64,000 bases of DNA. Origin: JBFMFR01 sp040752025. Lineage in GTDB: Bacteria > Chloroflexota > Anaerolineae > Anaerolineales > UBA4823. Within the stretch, counting starts at the first letter, position 1. Each line of letters starts with the position of its first letter. Made by a program: the position numbers and the translations under genes. Of this stretch, positions 55,318-62,941 are shown one piece after another. The stretch spans positions 7,559-71,558 of the forward strand of contig JBFMFR010000039.1 in the NCBI GenBank assembly GCA_040752025.1. Reading direction: 5' to 3'. The notes beneath the pieces are model-generated. The model made no database searches. It worked only from the letters and a program-made list of their open reading frames with translations, and was not told the DNA's origin.

Positions 55318-56646
55318 ATGTCTAGAAAACTATTCCAAATCGTCAGTTTACTCGTTATTCTGGCGGTCTTTGCCACGGCCTGCACCGGCCCGGCAGCCAC
55401 GCCAGAACCCACACAAGCCCCACCACCCACACAAGAAGCCCCAAAGCCAGAACCAACTGCCACCACGGCTGAGGCGGCTGGCAAAAAACTGATCCTGGCG
55501 ACCACCACTTCCACTCAGGACTCGGGCCTGCTGGATTACCTGCTGCCAGATTTCGAAGCCCTGGCAGGCGTCAAGATTGACGTAATCGCGGTGGGCACCG
55601 GACAGGCGATCACGCTGGGTGAGGATGGCAACGCCGACGTACTGCTGGTACACGCCCGTTCCAAAGAAGACGCCTTTATGGAGGCCGGTCATGGCACCCG
55701 TCGTGAAGATGTGATGTACAACGACTTCGTTATCGTCGGCCCAGAGAGCGACCCGGCCGGCATCAAAGGCATGACCGATGCAGCCGAGGCTTTCGCCAAG
55801 ATCGCCAGCGCACAGGCCAAGTTCGTCTCGCGCGGCGATGACTCCGGCACCCACACCAAAGAGAAAAGCATCTGGGCGGCAGCCAGCATCGAACCCGCGG
55901 GAGATTGGTACATCTCATCCGGGCAAGGTATGGGTGAGGTGCTGACCATGTCGGATGAGCAACAGGCCTACACGCTCAGCGACCGGGCCACCTACCTGGC
56001 GCGCACCAAGGAAGGCCTGAAGCTGGTTGTGCTGGTGGAAGGCGATCCGATCCTGTTCAACCCCTACGGCGTGATCGCCGTCAACCCAGACAAAAACGCC
56101 AACATCCAGGCCAACCTGGCGAACCAGTTCATCGATTGGCTGGTCTCGCTGCCCGTCCAGGATAAGATCGCCGAATTTGGCAAAGCTGATTTCGGCCAGT
56201 CGCTGTTCATCCCTGACTCGAACGCCTGGCGCGAGGCTCACCCGCCTGAACCCACTGCTGAGCCCGAGCCAACCACCGAACCTGTGGCAGCCGCAGCCGC
56301 GCTCAAGGTGACTGGCAAGGTTACCCAGGAAATGGCCTGGTCGGAAGAAGAGGTCAAGGCCATGAATACTATCGAAGCCCAGTCTCCCAACAAACAGGGC
56401 GAAATGCAAACTTATACCGGCGTGCTCATCGCCGACCTGCTCAACCTGGCCGCGCCGCTGCCAGAGGCCACCAAGGTGGTTTTCGTGGCCGATGATGGCT
56501 ACACATCAGAAGTCGCCCTGGCAGACGTGATGGCCTGCACCAATTGCATCGTTTCCTTCCGCAACCAGGGTGGTTTCAGCATCGTCATGCCGGGTTTCGC
56601 GGGCAATCTGCAAGTCAAGGGTGTTGTTGAGCTGCGCGTCGAGTAA
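55318..56646 (+). CDS. tupA: Tungstate-binding lipoprotein with fused C-terminal pterin-oxidoreductase-like domain
   Basis: Substrate-binding lipoprotein of 442 residues. The signal peptide ends in lipobox 'FATAC' (Cys22), followed by a Pro/Thr linker. The TupA domain (~55-315) begins with the hallmark 'LATTTSTQDSGLLDYL' oxyanion site and contains 'RGDDSGTHTKEKSIW'. A second linker ('PEPTAEPEPTTEP') leads to residues ~335-442, which resemble the C-terminal part of sulfite-oxidase-type molybdopterin proteins ('YTGVLIADLLNLA', 'GGFSIVMPGF'). That extra part is uncommon for TupA and is related in type to the anchored protein at 61129. The ATG follows GAGGAG. Confidence 0.88.
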   Translation: MSRKLFQIVSLLVILAVFATACTGPAATPEPTQAPPPTQEAPKPEPTATTAEAAGKKLILATTTSTQDSGLLDYLLPDFEALAGVKIDVIAVGTGQAITLGEDGNADVLLVHARSKEDAFMEAGHGTRREDVMYNDFVIVGPESDPAGIKGMTDAAEAFAKIASAQAKFVSRGDDSGTHTKEKSIWAAASIEPAGDWYISSGQGMGEVLTMSDEQQAYTLSDRATYLARTKEGLKLVVLVEGDPILFNPYGVIAVNPDKNANIQANLANQFIDWLVSLPVQDKIAEFGKADFGQSLFIPDSNAWREAHPPEPTAEPEPTTEPVAAAAALKVTGKVTQEMAWSEEEVKAMNTIEAQSPNKQGEMQTYTGVLIADLLNLAAPLPEATKVVFVADDGYTSEVALADVMACTNCIVSFRNQGGFSIVMPGFAGNLQVKGVVELRVE

Positions 56647-56666
56647 AATAGACTCTTGGATCTTTA

Positions 56667-56715
56667 CCAGGCCCCGGGGGATGCGTGAATCCTAGTTTAG
56701 CTCGCCGGGGCCTGG
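56667..56715 (+). promoter_or_regulatory. Long hairpin leader before the Mo/W storage gene
   Basis: Perfect 11-base arms CCAGGCCCCGG (56667-56677) and CCGGGGCCTGG (56705-56715) enclose 27 bases, in which GGAT/ATCC can pair again. It starts 20 bases after the tupA stop and ends 24 bases before the next ATG. No T-run follows, so it looks like a leader structure that could mask the ribosome-binding site or partly terminate tupA. No known riboswitch consensus was recognised. Confidence 0.5.
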
Positions 56716-56739
56716 CTATTCTTGGAGGTAAAGAAGCAC

Positions 56740-57570
56740 ATGAGTCTAAAGAGAGATGAAACCGGAAGGCTGCACATCGAAACGCCGCTGATGGCCGAGT
56801 CGCTGATGGATAAGTCCCTGCTGGCCAGCACCGAAACCGAACAGGTCTTCCGGCCCCTGCCGAATTTGGTTGTGATCAAACTGGGCGGTCAAAGCATCAT
56901 CGACCGCGGCCGCCAGCCCCTGTTGCCCTTATTGGATGAAATCGTCCAGGCCCGCAAAGATCACCAGATTCTGGTCGTCACTGGCGGCGGCACGCGCAGC
57001 CGCCATGCGTATGCAATCGCCCTGGACCTGGGCATGCCTACCGGCGTGCTGGCGAAATTGGGCGACAGCATCAGCGAGCAAAATGCCCTGATGGTCTCCC
57101 TGCTGTTAGCCCCTTATGGCGGCGTCAAGATCGGCCACGATGACCTGGTCAAGCTGCCTTCGTACCTGGCTCTGGGAGTAATCCCGGTGATGCACGCCAT
57201 GCCCCCCTACGGGTTGTGGGAAATCCCACCCCAGCAAGGGCGCATCCCACCGCACCGCACCGATGTAGGCGCCATCCTGACCGCCGAAGTCATTGGGGCC
57301 AGTAGCTGCATCCTGGTGAAGGACGAACCTGGCCTGATGAGCGCAGACCCCAAGAAGGACCCCAGCGCCAGCTTCATCCCCGAAATCGAGGTCGGCGAGC
57401 TGCAGCGCATGGACCTCGAAGACCTGCCAGTCGAACGCGCCATGCTCGACTGCCTGGCGCGAGCGCGCAGCGTGCGCCAGGTGTTGCTGGTCAATGGGAG
57501 ACAGCCAGGGCACCTGACCCGCGCCTTACAAGGCGAGAATCCCGGCACGCGCATCTACCGCGCCGGTTGA
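56740..57570 (+). CDS. Molybdenum/tungsten storage protein homologue (MosA/MosB-like)
   Basis: Amino-acid-kinase-fold protein of 276 residues strongly resembling the subunits of the Azotobacter Mo storage protein. Shared features are 'LVVIKLGGQSIIDRGR' near 44-59, 'VVTGGGTRSRHAYAIAL' near 86, 'GVLAKLGDSISEQNALM' near 108-124, 'HAMPPYGLWEIP', 'PPHRTDVGAILTAE' and 'LVNGRQPGHLTRAL'. MoSto uses this fold to condense polyoxomolybdate or tungstate clusters with ATP. Only one subunit gene is present, so a homo-oligomer is expected. The ATG at 56740 follows GGAGG. It directly follows tupBCA, so tungsten uptake and storage are coupled. Confidence 0.88.
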   Translation: MSLKRDETGRLHIETPLMAESLMDKSLLASTETEQVFRPLPNLVVIKLGGQSIIDRGRQPLLPLLDEIVQARKDHQILVVTGGGTRSRHAYAIALDLGMPTGVLAKLGDSISEQNALMVSLLLAPYGGVKIGHDDLVKLPSYLALGVIPVMHAMPPYGLWEIPPQQGRIPPHRTDVGAILTAEVIGASSCILVKDEPGLMSADPKKDPSASFIPEIEVGELQRMDLEDLPVERAMLDCLARARSVRQVLLVNGRQPGHLTRALQGENPGTRIYRAG

Positions 57571-57595
57571 AATGCCGGCTCGCCTGTATTCGCCT

Positions 57596-57928
57596 TTAGC
57601 CGGGCGCCTGGCGGTCTCGACGCCGGGCAGCGCCCGGGGTGCTCTCGATCAGGCTGCTTTCCAGGTTGAGCGCCTGGCCTTCCGCCAGGGCCAGGGTCAC
57701 CTGGCGATGAGCGTGTTCCAGGGTGCGCTGGAATGTCGAGCGCGAAATACCCATGCGCTCGGCCGCACCGGCTTGCGAGAGCCCTTCCAGGTGCGCCAGG
57801 CGCAGGGCTTCCAGTTCATCTGGCAGCAGCAGAACCTGGCGCAGTTCATCCAGCGGTACGCCGGCCGGTTTGTAGATCGCCGGGCGAGGCGCTCGCCCCA
57901 GGCGGCGACGTTTGCGAGGCCGGGCCAC
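57596..57928 (-). CDS. DUF134 predicted DNA-binding regulator
   Basis: Protein of 110 residues of the DUF134 family. A helix-turn-helix similar to sigma-70 region 4 is visible in 'EGLSQAGAAERMGISRSTF' followed by 'QRTLEHAHRQVTLALAEG'. The basic N-terminus 'MARPRKRRRLGRAP' is typical. The start is GTG at 57928. It is translated with a small upstream gene (ending 57934) and is convergent with the Mo/W storage gene. A nearly perfect palindrome in the divergent promoter is a likely operator. Regulation by metal is inferred from context. Confidence 0.85.
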   Translation of the reverse strand: MARPRKRRRLGRAPRPAIYKPAGVPLDELRQVLLLPDELEALRLAHLEGLSQAGAAERMGISRSTFQRTLEHAHRQVTLALAEGQALNLESSLIESTPGAARRRDRQAPG

Positions 57929-57933
57929 GAGAG

Positions 57934-58188
57934 CTATTCCTTGCGTTGTTTGCGGCGGCGCCTGCCTCCCTGGTCACCCCGGTGCTCTCCATCTCCTTCG
58001 GCCTGCTCGCCGCGCGGCAGATGGACCACTTCGGCGCCTACGGCCTGGGCCAACGCATCCAGTTCGGTCTTACGAATATGCTGGGTGTAAACCTTCAAAT
58101 CGATGCCTTCTACAGCTACGATGACGAAGCGAGGGCGGCCCTCTCCCCGGCCGACACGCGTGCGCTCGCGTACGAAAATTTTGCTCAT
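57934..58188 (-). CDS. Small conserved protein coupled to DUF134
   Basis: Protein of 84 residues, with a compact N-terminal domain ('MSKIFVRERTRVGRGEGRPRF' region in short, then 'VIVAVEGIDLKVYTQHIRKTEL', 'DALAQAVGAEVVHLPRGE') and a low-complexity basic tail. The strand order and 'VIVAVEG...LKVYTQHIRK' are reminiscent of small NifX-like or DUF134-associated proteins, but I could not assign a family. The ATG at 58188 follows GGAGG. The DUF134 gene begins five bases after its stop, so both are one transcript, divergent from the DDTD gene. Confidence 0.65.
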   Translation of the reverse strand: MSKIFVRERTRVGRGEGRPRFVIVAVEGIDLKVYTQHIRKTELDALAQAVGAEVVHLPRGEQAEGDGEHRGDQGGRRRRKQRKE

Positions 58189-58241
58189 TTCAACCTCCAT
58201 AATCTTGAGATGTGCGTTCGATTGTGAAGAGAACTATCTTT

Positions 58242-58261
58242 TTATGGGCATATACCCATAA
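58242..58261. promoter_or_regulatory. Operator-like palindrome between DUF134 pair and DDTD/ECF operon
   Basis: TTATGGGCATATACCCATAA is symmetric at nine of ten base pairs, with one C/A mismatch beside the central ATAT. It lies in the divergent promoter 54 bases from the small-gene start and 36 bases from the DDTD start, overlapping a TATAAT-like box (58265-58270) on the plus side. The adjacent HTH protein (DUF134) is the natural candidate binder. Confidence 0.7.
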
Positions 58262-58296
58262 TGATTATAATCCTAATCCTACCAGGAGTCAAACCT

Positions 58297-58989
58297 ATGA
58301 TCGTTCACATCGGTATGGATGACACCGATAATCACGAATCGCGCGGCACCGGCCGCCTGGCACGCGCTGTTGCTGAAGAATTAGCCATCGATTTTCCCTT
58401 GTTAGGAGTGACGCGCCACCAGTTGCTGGTCGACCCGCGCATCCCTTACACCTCTCACAACAGCAGCGCGGTCATCACCCTGGAAATCAACGGGGCCGCT
58501 GACCTGCAAAACCTGTTCGAGCGGGTGCGCGCCAGCATGCTGGCCGATTTCATCCCAGGCAGCGACCCCGGTCTGTGCCTGGCTATCGCCCAGGCCGCAC
58601 AAGCGCTGTCCGCTTTTGGAAAGCGAGCGCAGCAAGAAGTGGTGACACAAGCCGAGGCCCTGGCGTTAGCGCAGGAGCACCGGGTCTTGCTGGCCGGGCT
58701 GGGCGGCGAAAACACCGGCGTGATCGGGGCGCTGGCCGCCGTAGGATTGGCAGCCAGCGGGGAAGATGGCCGCTACCTGCTGGTCGGGCGCTCGCGGCAG
58801 CTAAGTGGTTTGCTCGACCCGGCTGCCATCCTGGCGGCTGGCATCACGGCTGTGCGCACCCCAGACGGGCAGCCGGTCGAGCAGGGGTTGATCCTGGCGG
58901 ATAAGCTGCGCCCGGCCCGGCGCGGCAACCAACCTATCCTGTACGTTGAGTGGCAACAGGACCATTGGGAGCCGCTCAAACTCAACTAG
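58297..58989 (+). CDS. TiaS-like DDTD-domain protein
   Basis: Protein of 230 residues whose N-terminus 'IGMDDTDNHESRGTGRLA' matches the D-D-T-D kinase-like active site of TiaS, the archaeal tRNA-Ile2 agmatidine synthetase, within a longer 'GVTRHQLLVDPRIPYTSHNSSAVITL' region (near 36-61). The OB-fold and zinc-ribbon parts of TiaS are absent, so it is not a full TiaS. The C-terminal half has 'GLGGENTGVIGALAAVGLA' glycine-rich loops. The ATP-using DDTD chemistry suggests modification of a small molecule or cofactor. The ATG at 58297 follows CCAGGAG. One base separates its stop from the ECF ATPase start, so it belongs to this transporter operon. Confidence 0.75.
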   Translation: MIVHIGMDDTDNHESRGTGRLARAVAEELAIDFPLLGVTRHQLLVDPRIPYTSHNSSAVITLEINGAADLQNLFERVRASMLADFIPGSDPGLCLAIAQAAQALSAFGKRAQQEVVTQAEALALAQEHRVLLAGLGGENTGVIGALAAVGLAASGEDGRYLLVGRSRQLSGLLDPAAILAAGITAVRTPDGQPVEQGLILADKLRPARRGNQPILYVEWQQDHWEPLKLN

Positions 58990-58990
58990 C

Positions 58991-60403
58991 ATGAACGAGA
59001 TTCTACGCGCCGAGGCAGTCGCCTTCGGCTATCCGCAAGATGGCCGTGGGCTGGCGCCAGTCTCCCTGCAACTCTCGCCCGGCGAGATCCTGCACATCAG
59101 CAGCCCTTCAGGCGGCGGGAAGAGCACCCTGGCGCGCAGCCTGACCGGCCTGATCCCGCATCTGTACCACGGGCAGATGCAGGGAGAGGTGTGGCTGTGC
59201 GGGCAGCGCACCGACCAGCAGCCATTGTGGGCGCTCAGCGAAATGGCCGGGCTGGTGATGCAAAACCCCACCGCGCAAATGCTGGCGCCGAGCGTCGAGG
59301 AGGAGATCATCTTCGGCCTGGAGAACCTCGGTTTGCCCACAGCGGAAATCGACCGCCGCGTCGACCAGGCGCTGGCGGAATTCGGTTTGCAATCCATGCG
59401 CCGGCGCACCCCGCAGACGCTTTCTGGTGGTGAGCAGCAAAAGCTCGCCCTGGCAGCCATCACCGCGCGCCGCCCACCTGTGCTGGTGCTGGACGAACCG
59501 CTCTCGATGCTGGACACCACGGCAGCCTTTGATCTGATCGATCTCATCGCCCGGCAATCGACTCAAGGCACAGCCGTGGCCATCTGCGAACACCGCCACG
59601 AATACCTGAGCGCGCTGGCTGGCCTGAAAACCCTGGAACTATCTGGCGCAGGCGCCACTATAGCCAGCGAAAGCTCGCTGGAATGGCCCGGCGAGCGCCT
59701 TGCTGAGCAACGCTTACAGGCGCGTGGGCTGCGCGTCGAGCGCGGCGGCAGGCTGATCCTGGATGGATGGGATTTCTGCCTGCCAGGCGGCAAAGTGGTG
59801 GCCTTTGTGGGGCGCAACGGCGTAGGCAAGACCACCCTGCTGCGCGCCATCGCCGGCCTACAGCCGTACTCCGGAGAGCTGCGCCTGCTAGAGAATGGAC
59901 TCAACGCAACCCCGAACTTCGGCATCGTCTTCCAGAACCCCGATCTACAATTATTCAACGCCAGTGTGCACGATGAAATCCTGTATGCCGTACCCAATCC
60001 AGATACGAGGCTCTACGAACGCCTGTTGAGGGCCCTGGACCTGGAACGCTACGCCCAAACACCGCCGCTGCTGCTCAGCGAAGGTGAAAAGCGGCGCGTG
60101 GCCCTGGCAACGGCGCTGATGCACAAACCCCGGCACGGCATCCTGCTGGACGAGCCTGCCCTGGGGCAGGATCAAGACCATAAACGTATGCTGATCGGCC
60201 TGCTGCGCAGCCTGGCAGGTACCGGGCAGATGGTTGTTTACTCCACTCACGATATCGAACTGGCGGCGCAGGCGCACCAGCTTTTTTTGCTCGGCAGCAC
60301 AGGCATTCTGGCTGCCGGATCACCCCGCGAAGTATTCTGCCAGGCAGGCGCCTGGGAACAGGCTGGGCTGCGCCTGCCGGACTGGGCAATGCAGCGATGC
60401 TGA
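58991..60403 (+). CDS. ECF transporter fused double ATPase
   Basis: Two ECF/CbiO-type ATPases in one chain of 470 residues. The first domain has Walker A 'SPSGGGKST' near 37, signature 'LSGGEQQKLALAAI' near 142 and 'VLVLDEPLSMLD'. The second has Walker A 'GRNGVGKTT' near 274, an altered signature 'LLLSEGEKRRVALATAL' near 358 (S-E-G-E instead of S-G-G-E) and 'ILLDEPALGQD'. The pair replaces separate EcfA1/EcfA2. It starts one base after the DDTD gene stop and overlaps the ecfT gene by seven bases. The substrate is set by the S component at 61629. Confidence 0.9.
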   Translation: MNEILRAEAVAFGYPQDGRGLAPVSLQLSPGEILHISSPSGGGKSTLARSLTGLIPHLYHGQMQGEVWLCGQRTDQQPLWALSEMAGLVMQNPTAQMLAPSVEEEIIFGLENLGLPTAEIDRRVDQALAEFGLQSMRRRTPQTLSGGEQQKLALAAITARRPPVLVLDEPLSMLDTTAAFDLIDLIARQSTQGTAVAICEHRHEYLSALAGLKTLELSGAGATIASESSLEWPGERLAEQRLQARGLRVERGGRLILDGWDFCLPGGKVVAFVGRNGVGKTTLLRAIAGLQPYSGELRLLENGLNATPNFGIVFQNPDLQLFNASVHDEILYAVPNPDTRLYERLLRALDLERYAQTPPLLLSEGEKRRVALATALMHKPRHGILLDEPALGQDQDHKRMLIGLLRSLAGTGQMVVYSTHDIELAAQAHQLFLLGSTGILAAGSPREVFCQAGAWEQAGLRLPDWAMQRC

Positions 60404-61125
60404 GAAAAGATTTCCTCGGCCGCGCCCTGCGCCCCAATCTGGTGCAAACCTCTCCTTTGCGCCGGGTGGACCCGCGCGTAAAAATGATTATTGCGCTGTG
60501 CGCCTCGCTGGTAGTGATGCTGCCGCTGGAACGCTTGCTGGTCTTTCTGGCTGGCTACCTGGCTTTCCTGGCCTGGGGCCAGCTCCTGCCCAGCGCCGCC
60601 CGCCAGGCATGGCGCCTGCGCTGGCTTTTGGTGCTGCTCTTCATCCTGGATTGGTGGCTGGTTGGCCTGGATCTGGCCGTGATCATCACCTTGCGCTTGA
60701 TCCTGCTGGCAGGCGTGTTCTCGCTGCTGGTGGCAACCACCACGCCGCGCGAGCTGGGCCTGGCCCTGGAAAGCCTGCACCTGCCCTACCGCTACGCTTT
60801 CAGCCTGGGGCTGGCCTTCCAAAGCCTGAGCCTGCTCGAAGAGGAATGGTGGATGATCCAGGAAGCGCAGTTATCGCGCCGCGCCTGGTCCTGGAAAACC
60901 GGCTGGCGGCAGGCGCTGCGCCGCCTGGGAGACCTGGTATCGCTAACGGTGCCGGCTATCGTGCTGACAACCAAGCGCGCCTGGATGATCACCGAAGCTG
61001 CTTATGCGCGCGGCTTCGACGCGCCCCACCGGCGTCCCTATCACAGGCTGCACCTGACCGCCCGCGACTGGCTGATCCTGGCCGCGGCGGTGATCTCTAT
61101 TGCATCTTTGTTTCTATGGAGGTAA
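60397..61125 (+). CDS. ecfT: ECF transporter T component
   Basis: Membrane coupling protein of 242 residues. Five hydrophobic helices lie near 28-60, 72-90, 92-118, 168-190 and 222-240. The two short coupling motifs of EcfT proteins are visible as 'LVATTTPRELGLALESL' near 111-127 and 'AQLSRRAWSWKTG' near 160. It overlaps the fused ATPase gene by seven bases and is followed by an anchored domain protein at 61129, then the S component. Transport direction is uptake. Confidence 0.9.
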   Translation: MLRKDFLGRALRPNLVQTSPLRRVDPRVKMIIALCASLVVMLPLERLLVFLAGYLAFLAWGQLLPSAARQAWRLRWLLVLLFILDWWLVGLDLAVIITLRLILLAGVFSLLVATTTPRELGLALESLHLPYRYAFSLGLAFQSLSLLEEEWWMIQEAQLSRRAWSWKTGWRQALRRLGDLVSLTVPAIVLTTKRAWMITEAAYARGFDAPHRRPYHRLHLTARDWLILAAAVISIASLFLWR

Positions 61126-61128
61126 TCA

Positions 61129-61632
61129 ATGTCAACTAACCGACGCATCCTGATCGCCGTGATCCTCATCCTGGTCTTGGCCGGCGTGGTGATCGGCGTA
61201 GATTTACTTCAGCGCGCAACCCCCAAGCGGCTGCCCGGCACGGCTATCCCCCTGTCTCCAGGCAGCGTGCCGATCTATTTGAACGGCGAGCTGACCGGCG
61301 GCTTCGCCCCTGCCGACCTGGAGAACCTGGAACAAGTCAGCTTCACCGACGCCGAGGAGGGCAAACTGCAAGACGGCTGGCTGCTGCGTGAGGTGATGCT
61401 GCTCTACGTCCCTGCCAACAAGCTGAAGCCCGAAGCGCAGATTGTCATCTCCAGCTCCAGCCGGAATAAATCCATCCAGCTCACCTGGGCTGAAGTCAAC
61501 GAGCAAGCCAACATGGTTATGTTCGACCTGTCGAACCGCGGCACACTCAAACTGGTGTCCTTGCTGCCGCAACTGGACAGGCGCGACGAATGGGTCCAGG
61601 ACGTTGACCGCATCGAAGTGACTCAGCCATGA
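61129..61632 (+). CDS. Membrane-anchored protein with pterin-oxidoreductase-like domain inside the ECF operon
   Basis: Protein of 167 residues: one N-terminal transmembrane anchor (~5-27) and a soluble domain outside. The latter has 'EVSFTDAEEGKLQDGWLLREVMLLYVPANKL' type features (in short: 'DGWLLREVML', 'VVISSSS', 'LVSLLPQLDRRDEWVQDVDRIEV'), resembling the truncated molybdopterin-binding oxidoreductase fold also seen at the C-terminus of the TupA protein here. It sits between ecfT and the S-component gene with four-base overlaps, so it probably presents substrate to the transporter. A protein of this kind inside an ECF operon is unusual. Confidence 0.6.
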   Translation: MSTNRRILIAVILILVLAGVVIGVDLLQRATPKRLPGTAIPLSPGSVPIYLNGELTGGFAPADLENLEQVSFTDAEEGKLQDGWLLREVMLLYVPANKLKPEAQIVISSSSRNKSIQLTWAEVNEQANMVMFDLSNRGTLKLVSLLPQLDRRDEWVQDVDRIEVTQP

Positions 61633-62174
61633 AAGCGCGCTACTTCTCCACCTTCCAATTAATCCTGATGGCGTTGTTCGCTGCCCTGATAGTTGTCGCC
61701 AAGATCGCCCTGCGCCTGCCGCTACAGCTTCCCGGCCATTCCGGCCTGTTCTGGATGGCAATCCTGGTGGTTGCTTCGCAGGTAGTGCCCAAGCCCGGCT
61801 CCACCAGCCTGGTCGGCCTGACCTCTGGCTTGCTGGCAGCCTTCCTGGGCCTGGGTGATTTCGGCGCCCTGGATACGCTGCTCTCTTACACGCTGGCGGG
61901 GGTCGGCGTCGACCTGGCCTTGCTGCTGCTGCGCAACCCCGAAAACCTGGTGGTCGCCTCCCTGGTGGGCGCTATCGGTCACCTGGCCAAATTCCTGGTC
62001 AAGTGGCTGATGGGCATGATCAGCGGGGCGCCGTTGGGCTTTGTCGCCCTGGGCCTGGCGCGTTCGCTGGTCAGCTACATCGTCTTCGGCGCCCTGGGCG
62101 GCCTGCTCGGCGGGCTGACCCTGATCGCCCTGCGCAAGGCTGGCTTTTTCGCTTACATCGCCGAGAAGCGCTAA
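61629..62174 (+). CDS. ECF transporter S component
   Basis: Substrate-capture membrane protein of 181 residues with about six helices ('LILMALFAALIVVAKIALRLPLQL' region near 10-30, 'GLFWMAILVVASQVVPKPGST', 'LSYTLAGVGVDLALLLL'). The N-terminal 'MALFAALIVVAK' alanine-rich helix resembles other S components that dock onto EcfT. The overall pattern resembles S components with a cobalamin- or metal-like specificity only loosely, and the ligand cannot be read from sequence. It starts four bases inside the previous gene and ends the operon at 62174. Confidence 0.85.
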   Translation: MKARYFSTFQLILMALFAALIVVAKIALRLPLQLPGHSGLFWMAILVVASQVVPKPGSTSLVGLTSGLLAAFLGLGDFGALDTLLSYTLAGVGVDLALLLLRNPENLVVASLVGAIGHLAKFLVKWLMGMISGAPLGFVALGLARSLVSYIVFGALGGLLGGLTLIALRKAGFFAYIAEKR

Positions 62175-62194
62175 AATTGGCTTTGAGCCCTTGC

Positions 62195-62223
62195 TTGACA
62201 AAGCTGCCGAAATTTTGTACAAT
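62195..62223 (+). promoter_or_regulatory. Near-consensus promoter after the ECF operon
   Basis: TTGACA at 62195-62200 and TACAAT at 62218-62223 with exactly 17 bases between them. It points away from the operon toward a minus-strand gene and so has no obvious downstream coding target. Confidence 0.65.
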
Positions 62224-62229
62224 ATAGAC

Positions 62230-62266
62230 GCGAATGCTCGGGTGCCCCCCTCACTCGGGCATTCGC
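62230..62266 (+). ncRNA. Hairpin at the start of an orphan transcript
   Basis: A 15-base-pair stem (62230-62244 with 62252-62266, including two wobble pairs) around a CCCCCCT loop begins about seven bases after the -10 of a strong promoter. No coding region follows on this strand. It may be a small structured RNA or the 5' hairpin of an antisense RNA to the neighbouring methyltransferase gene (62294-62917). Only ATTTAAT follows, so termination is uncertain. Confidence 0.4.
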
Positions 62267-62293
62267 ATTTAATCGGCGCCCTCATCTGGTATT

Positions 62294-62917
62294 TCAATCG
62301 TGAACCGCACGCTTGCGCCCGATATAATCGATGTAGCCCTGCACCAGGCGCTCGCCATCCTCAAACCAGCGTTCCAGCAGCCTGTTTTCTTTGTGCAAGA
62401 GATCAAACGCGGCGAAATACAGTTCAGCTTCCTGGGCGTCATAGTAGGAATGGATCACCGCTTCACCCGCCTCGATCTGCGCATACTCGCCATCGCCAAC
62501 CCGTTCTCCAGTTCCAAAGCCACAATCAGCATGAGATAGAAAATTCACGAAACAAAGCCCACCTGGCTTGAGCACGCGTTCGATTTCCTGCATGGCAACT
62601 GCTACATCACTTTTACGCATGTGGAAAATCGTGTTGTATGCATATACAAAGCTGATCGACCTGTCATCAAACGGCAGTTGGCGCATATCCCCCTGGCGCA
62701 AGTCAACATCCAGATGGTTATCAGTGCAATATTGCTGCGCCGCAGCCAGTCGTTCAGGCGAAATATCAATGCCATGCACTACATAGCCGCGCTCCTGGAA
62801 GCGTACAAACAACGGTTCCAACGATGGCCAGATACCCGCACCGCATTCCAGAATTTCTTTTTCCAGCGAGCTATCTTCACAATGCTCGAGGAAAGTGAAT
62901 AGTTGAGGGGCCCTCAT
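62294..62917 (-). CDS. Class I SAM-dependent methyltransferase
   Basis: Methyltransferase of 207 residues. Motif I 'EILECGAGIWPSLEPLF' near 21-37 has a C in place of the usual first G (E-C-G-A-G), followed by motif II 'VVHGIDISPERLAAA'. Motif IV-like 'ISFVYAYNTIFHMRK' lies near 90 and 'PGGLCFVNFLSH' near 118. Probably a small-molecule methyltransferase. It is transcribed toward the ECF operon, opposite to the orphan promoter at 62195. The ATG at 62917 is preceded by GGAGG in the leader. Confidence 0.85.
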   Translation of the reverse strand: MRAPQLFTFLEHCEDSSLEKEILECGAGIWPSLEPLFVRFQERGYVVHGIDISPERLAAAQQYCTDNHLDVDLRQGDMRQLPFDDRSISFVYAYNTIFHMRKSDVAVAMQEIERVLKPGGLCFVNFLSHADCGFGTGERVGDGEYAQIEAGEAVIHSYYDAQEAELYFAAFDLLHKENRLLERWFEDGERLVQGYIDYIGRKRAVHD

Positions 62918-62941
62918 AGCAAACCTCCATACTCCAAAGTA

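Noticed and set aside
56667..56715. Molybdenum-cofactor riboswitch
   Set aside because: The element is too short and lacks the conserved Moco-RNA core; only a simple hairpin can be supported.
58297..58989. Full TiaS tRNA-modifying enzyme
   Set aside because: The OB-fold and zinc-ribbon domains needed for tRNA binding are absent and the gene sits in a transporter operon.
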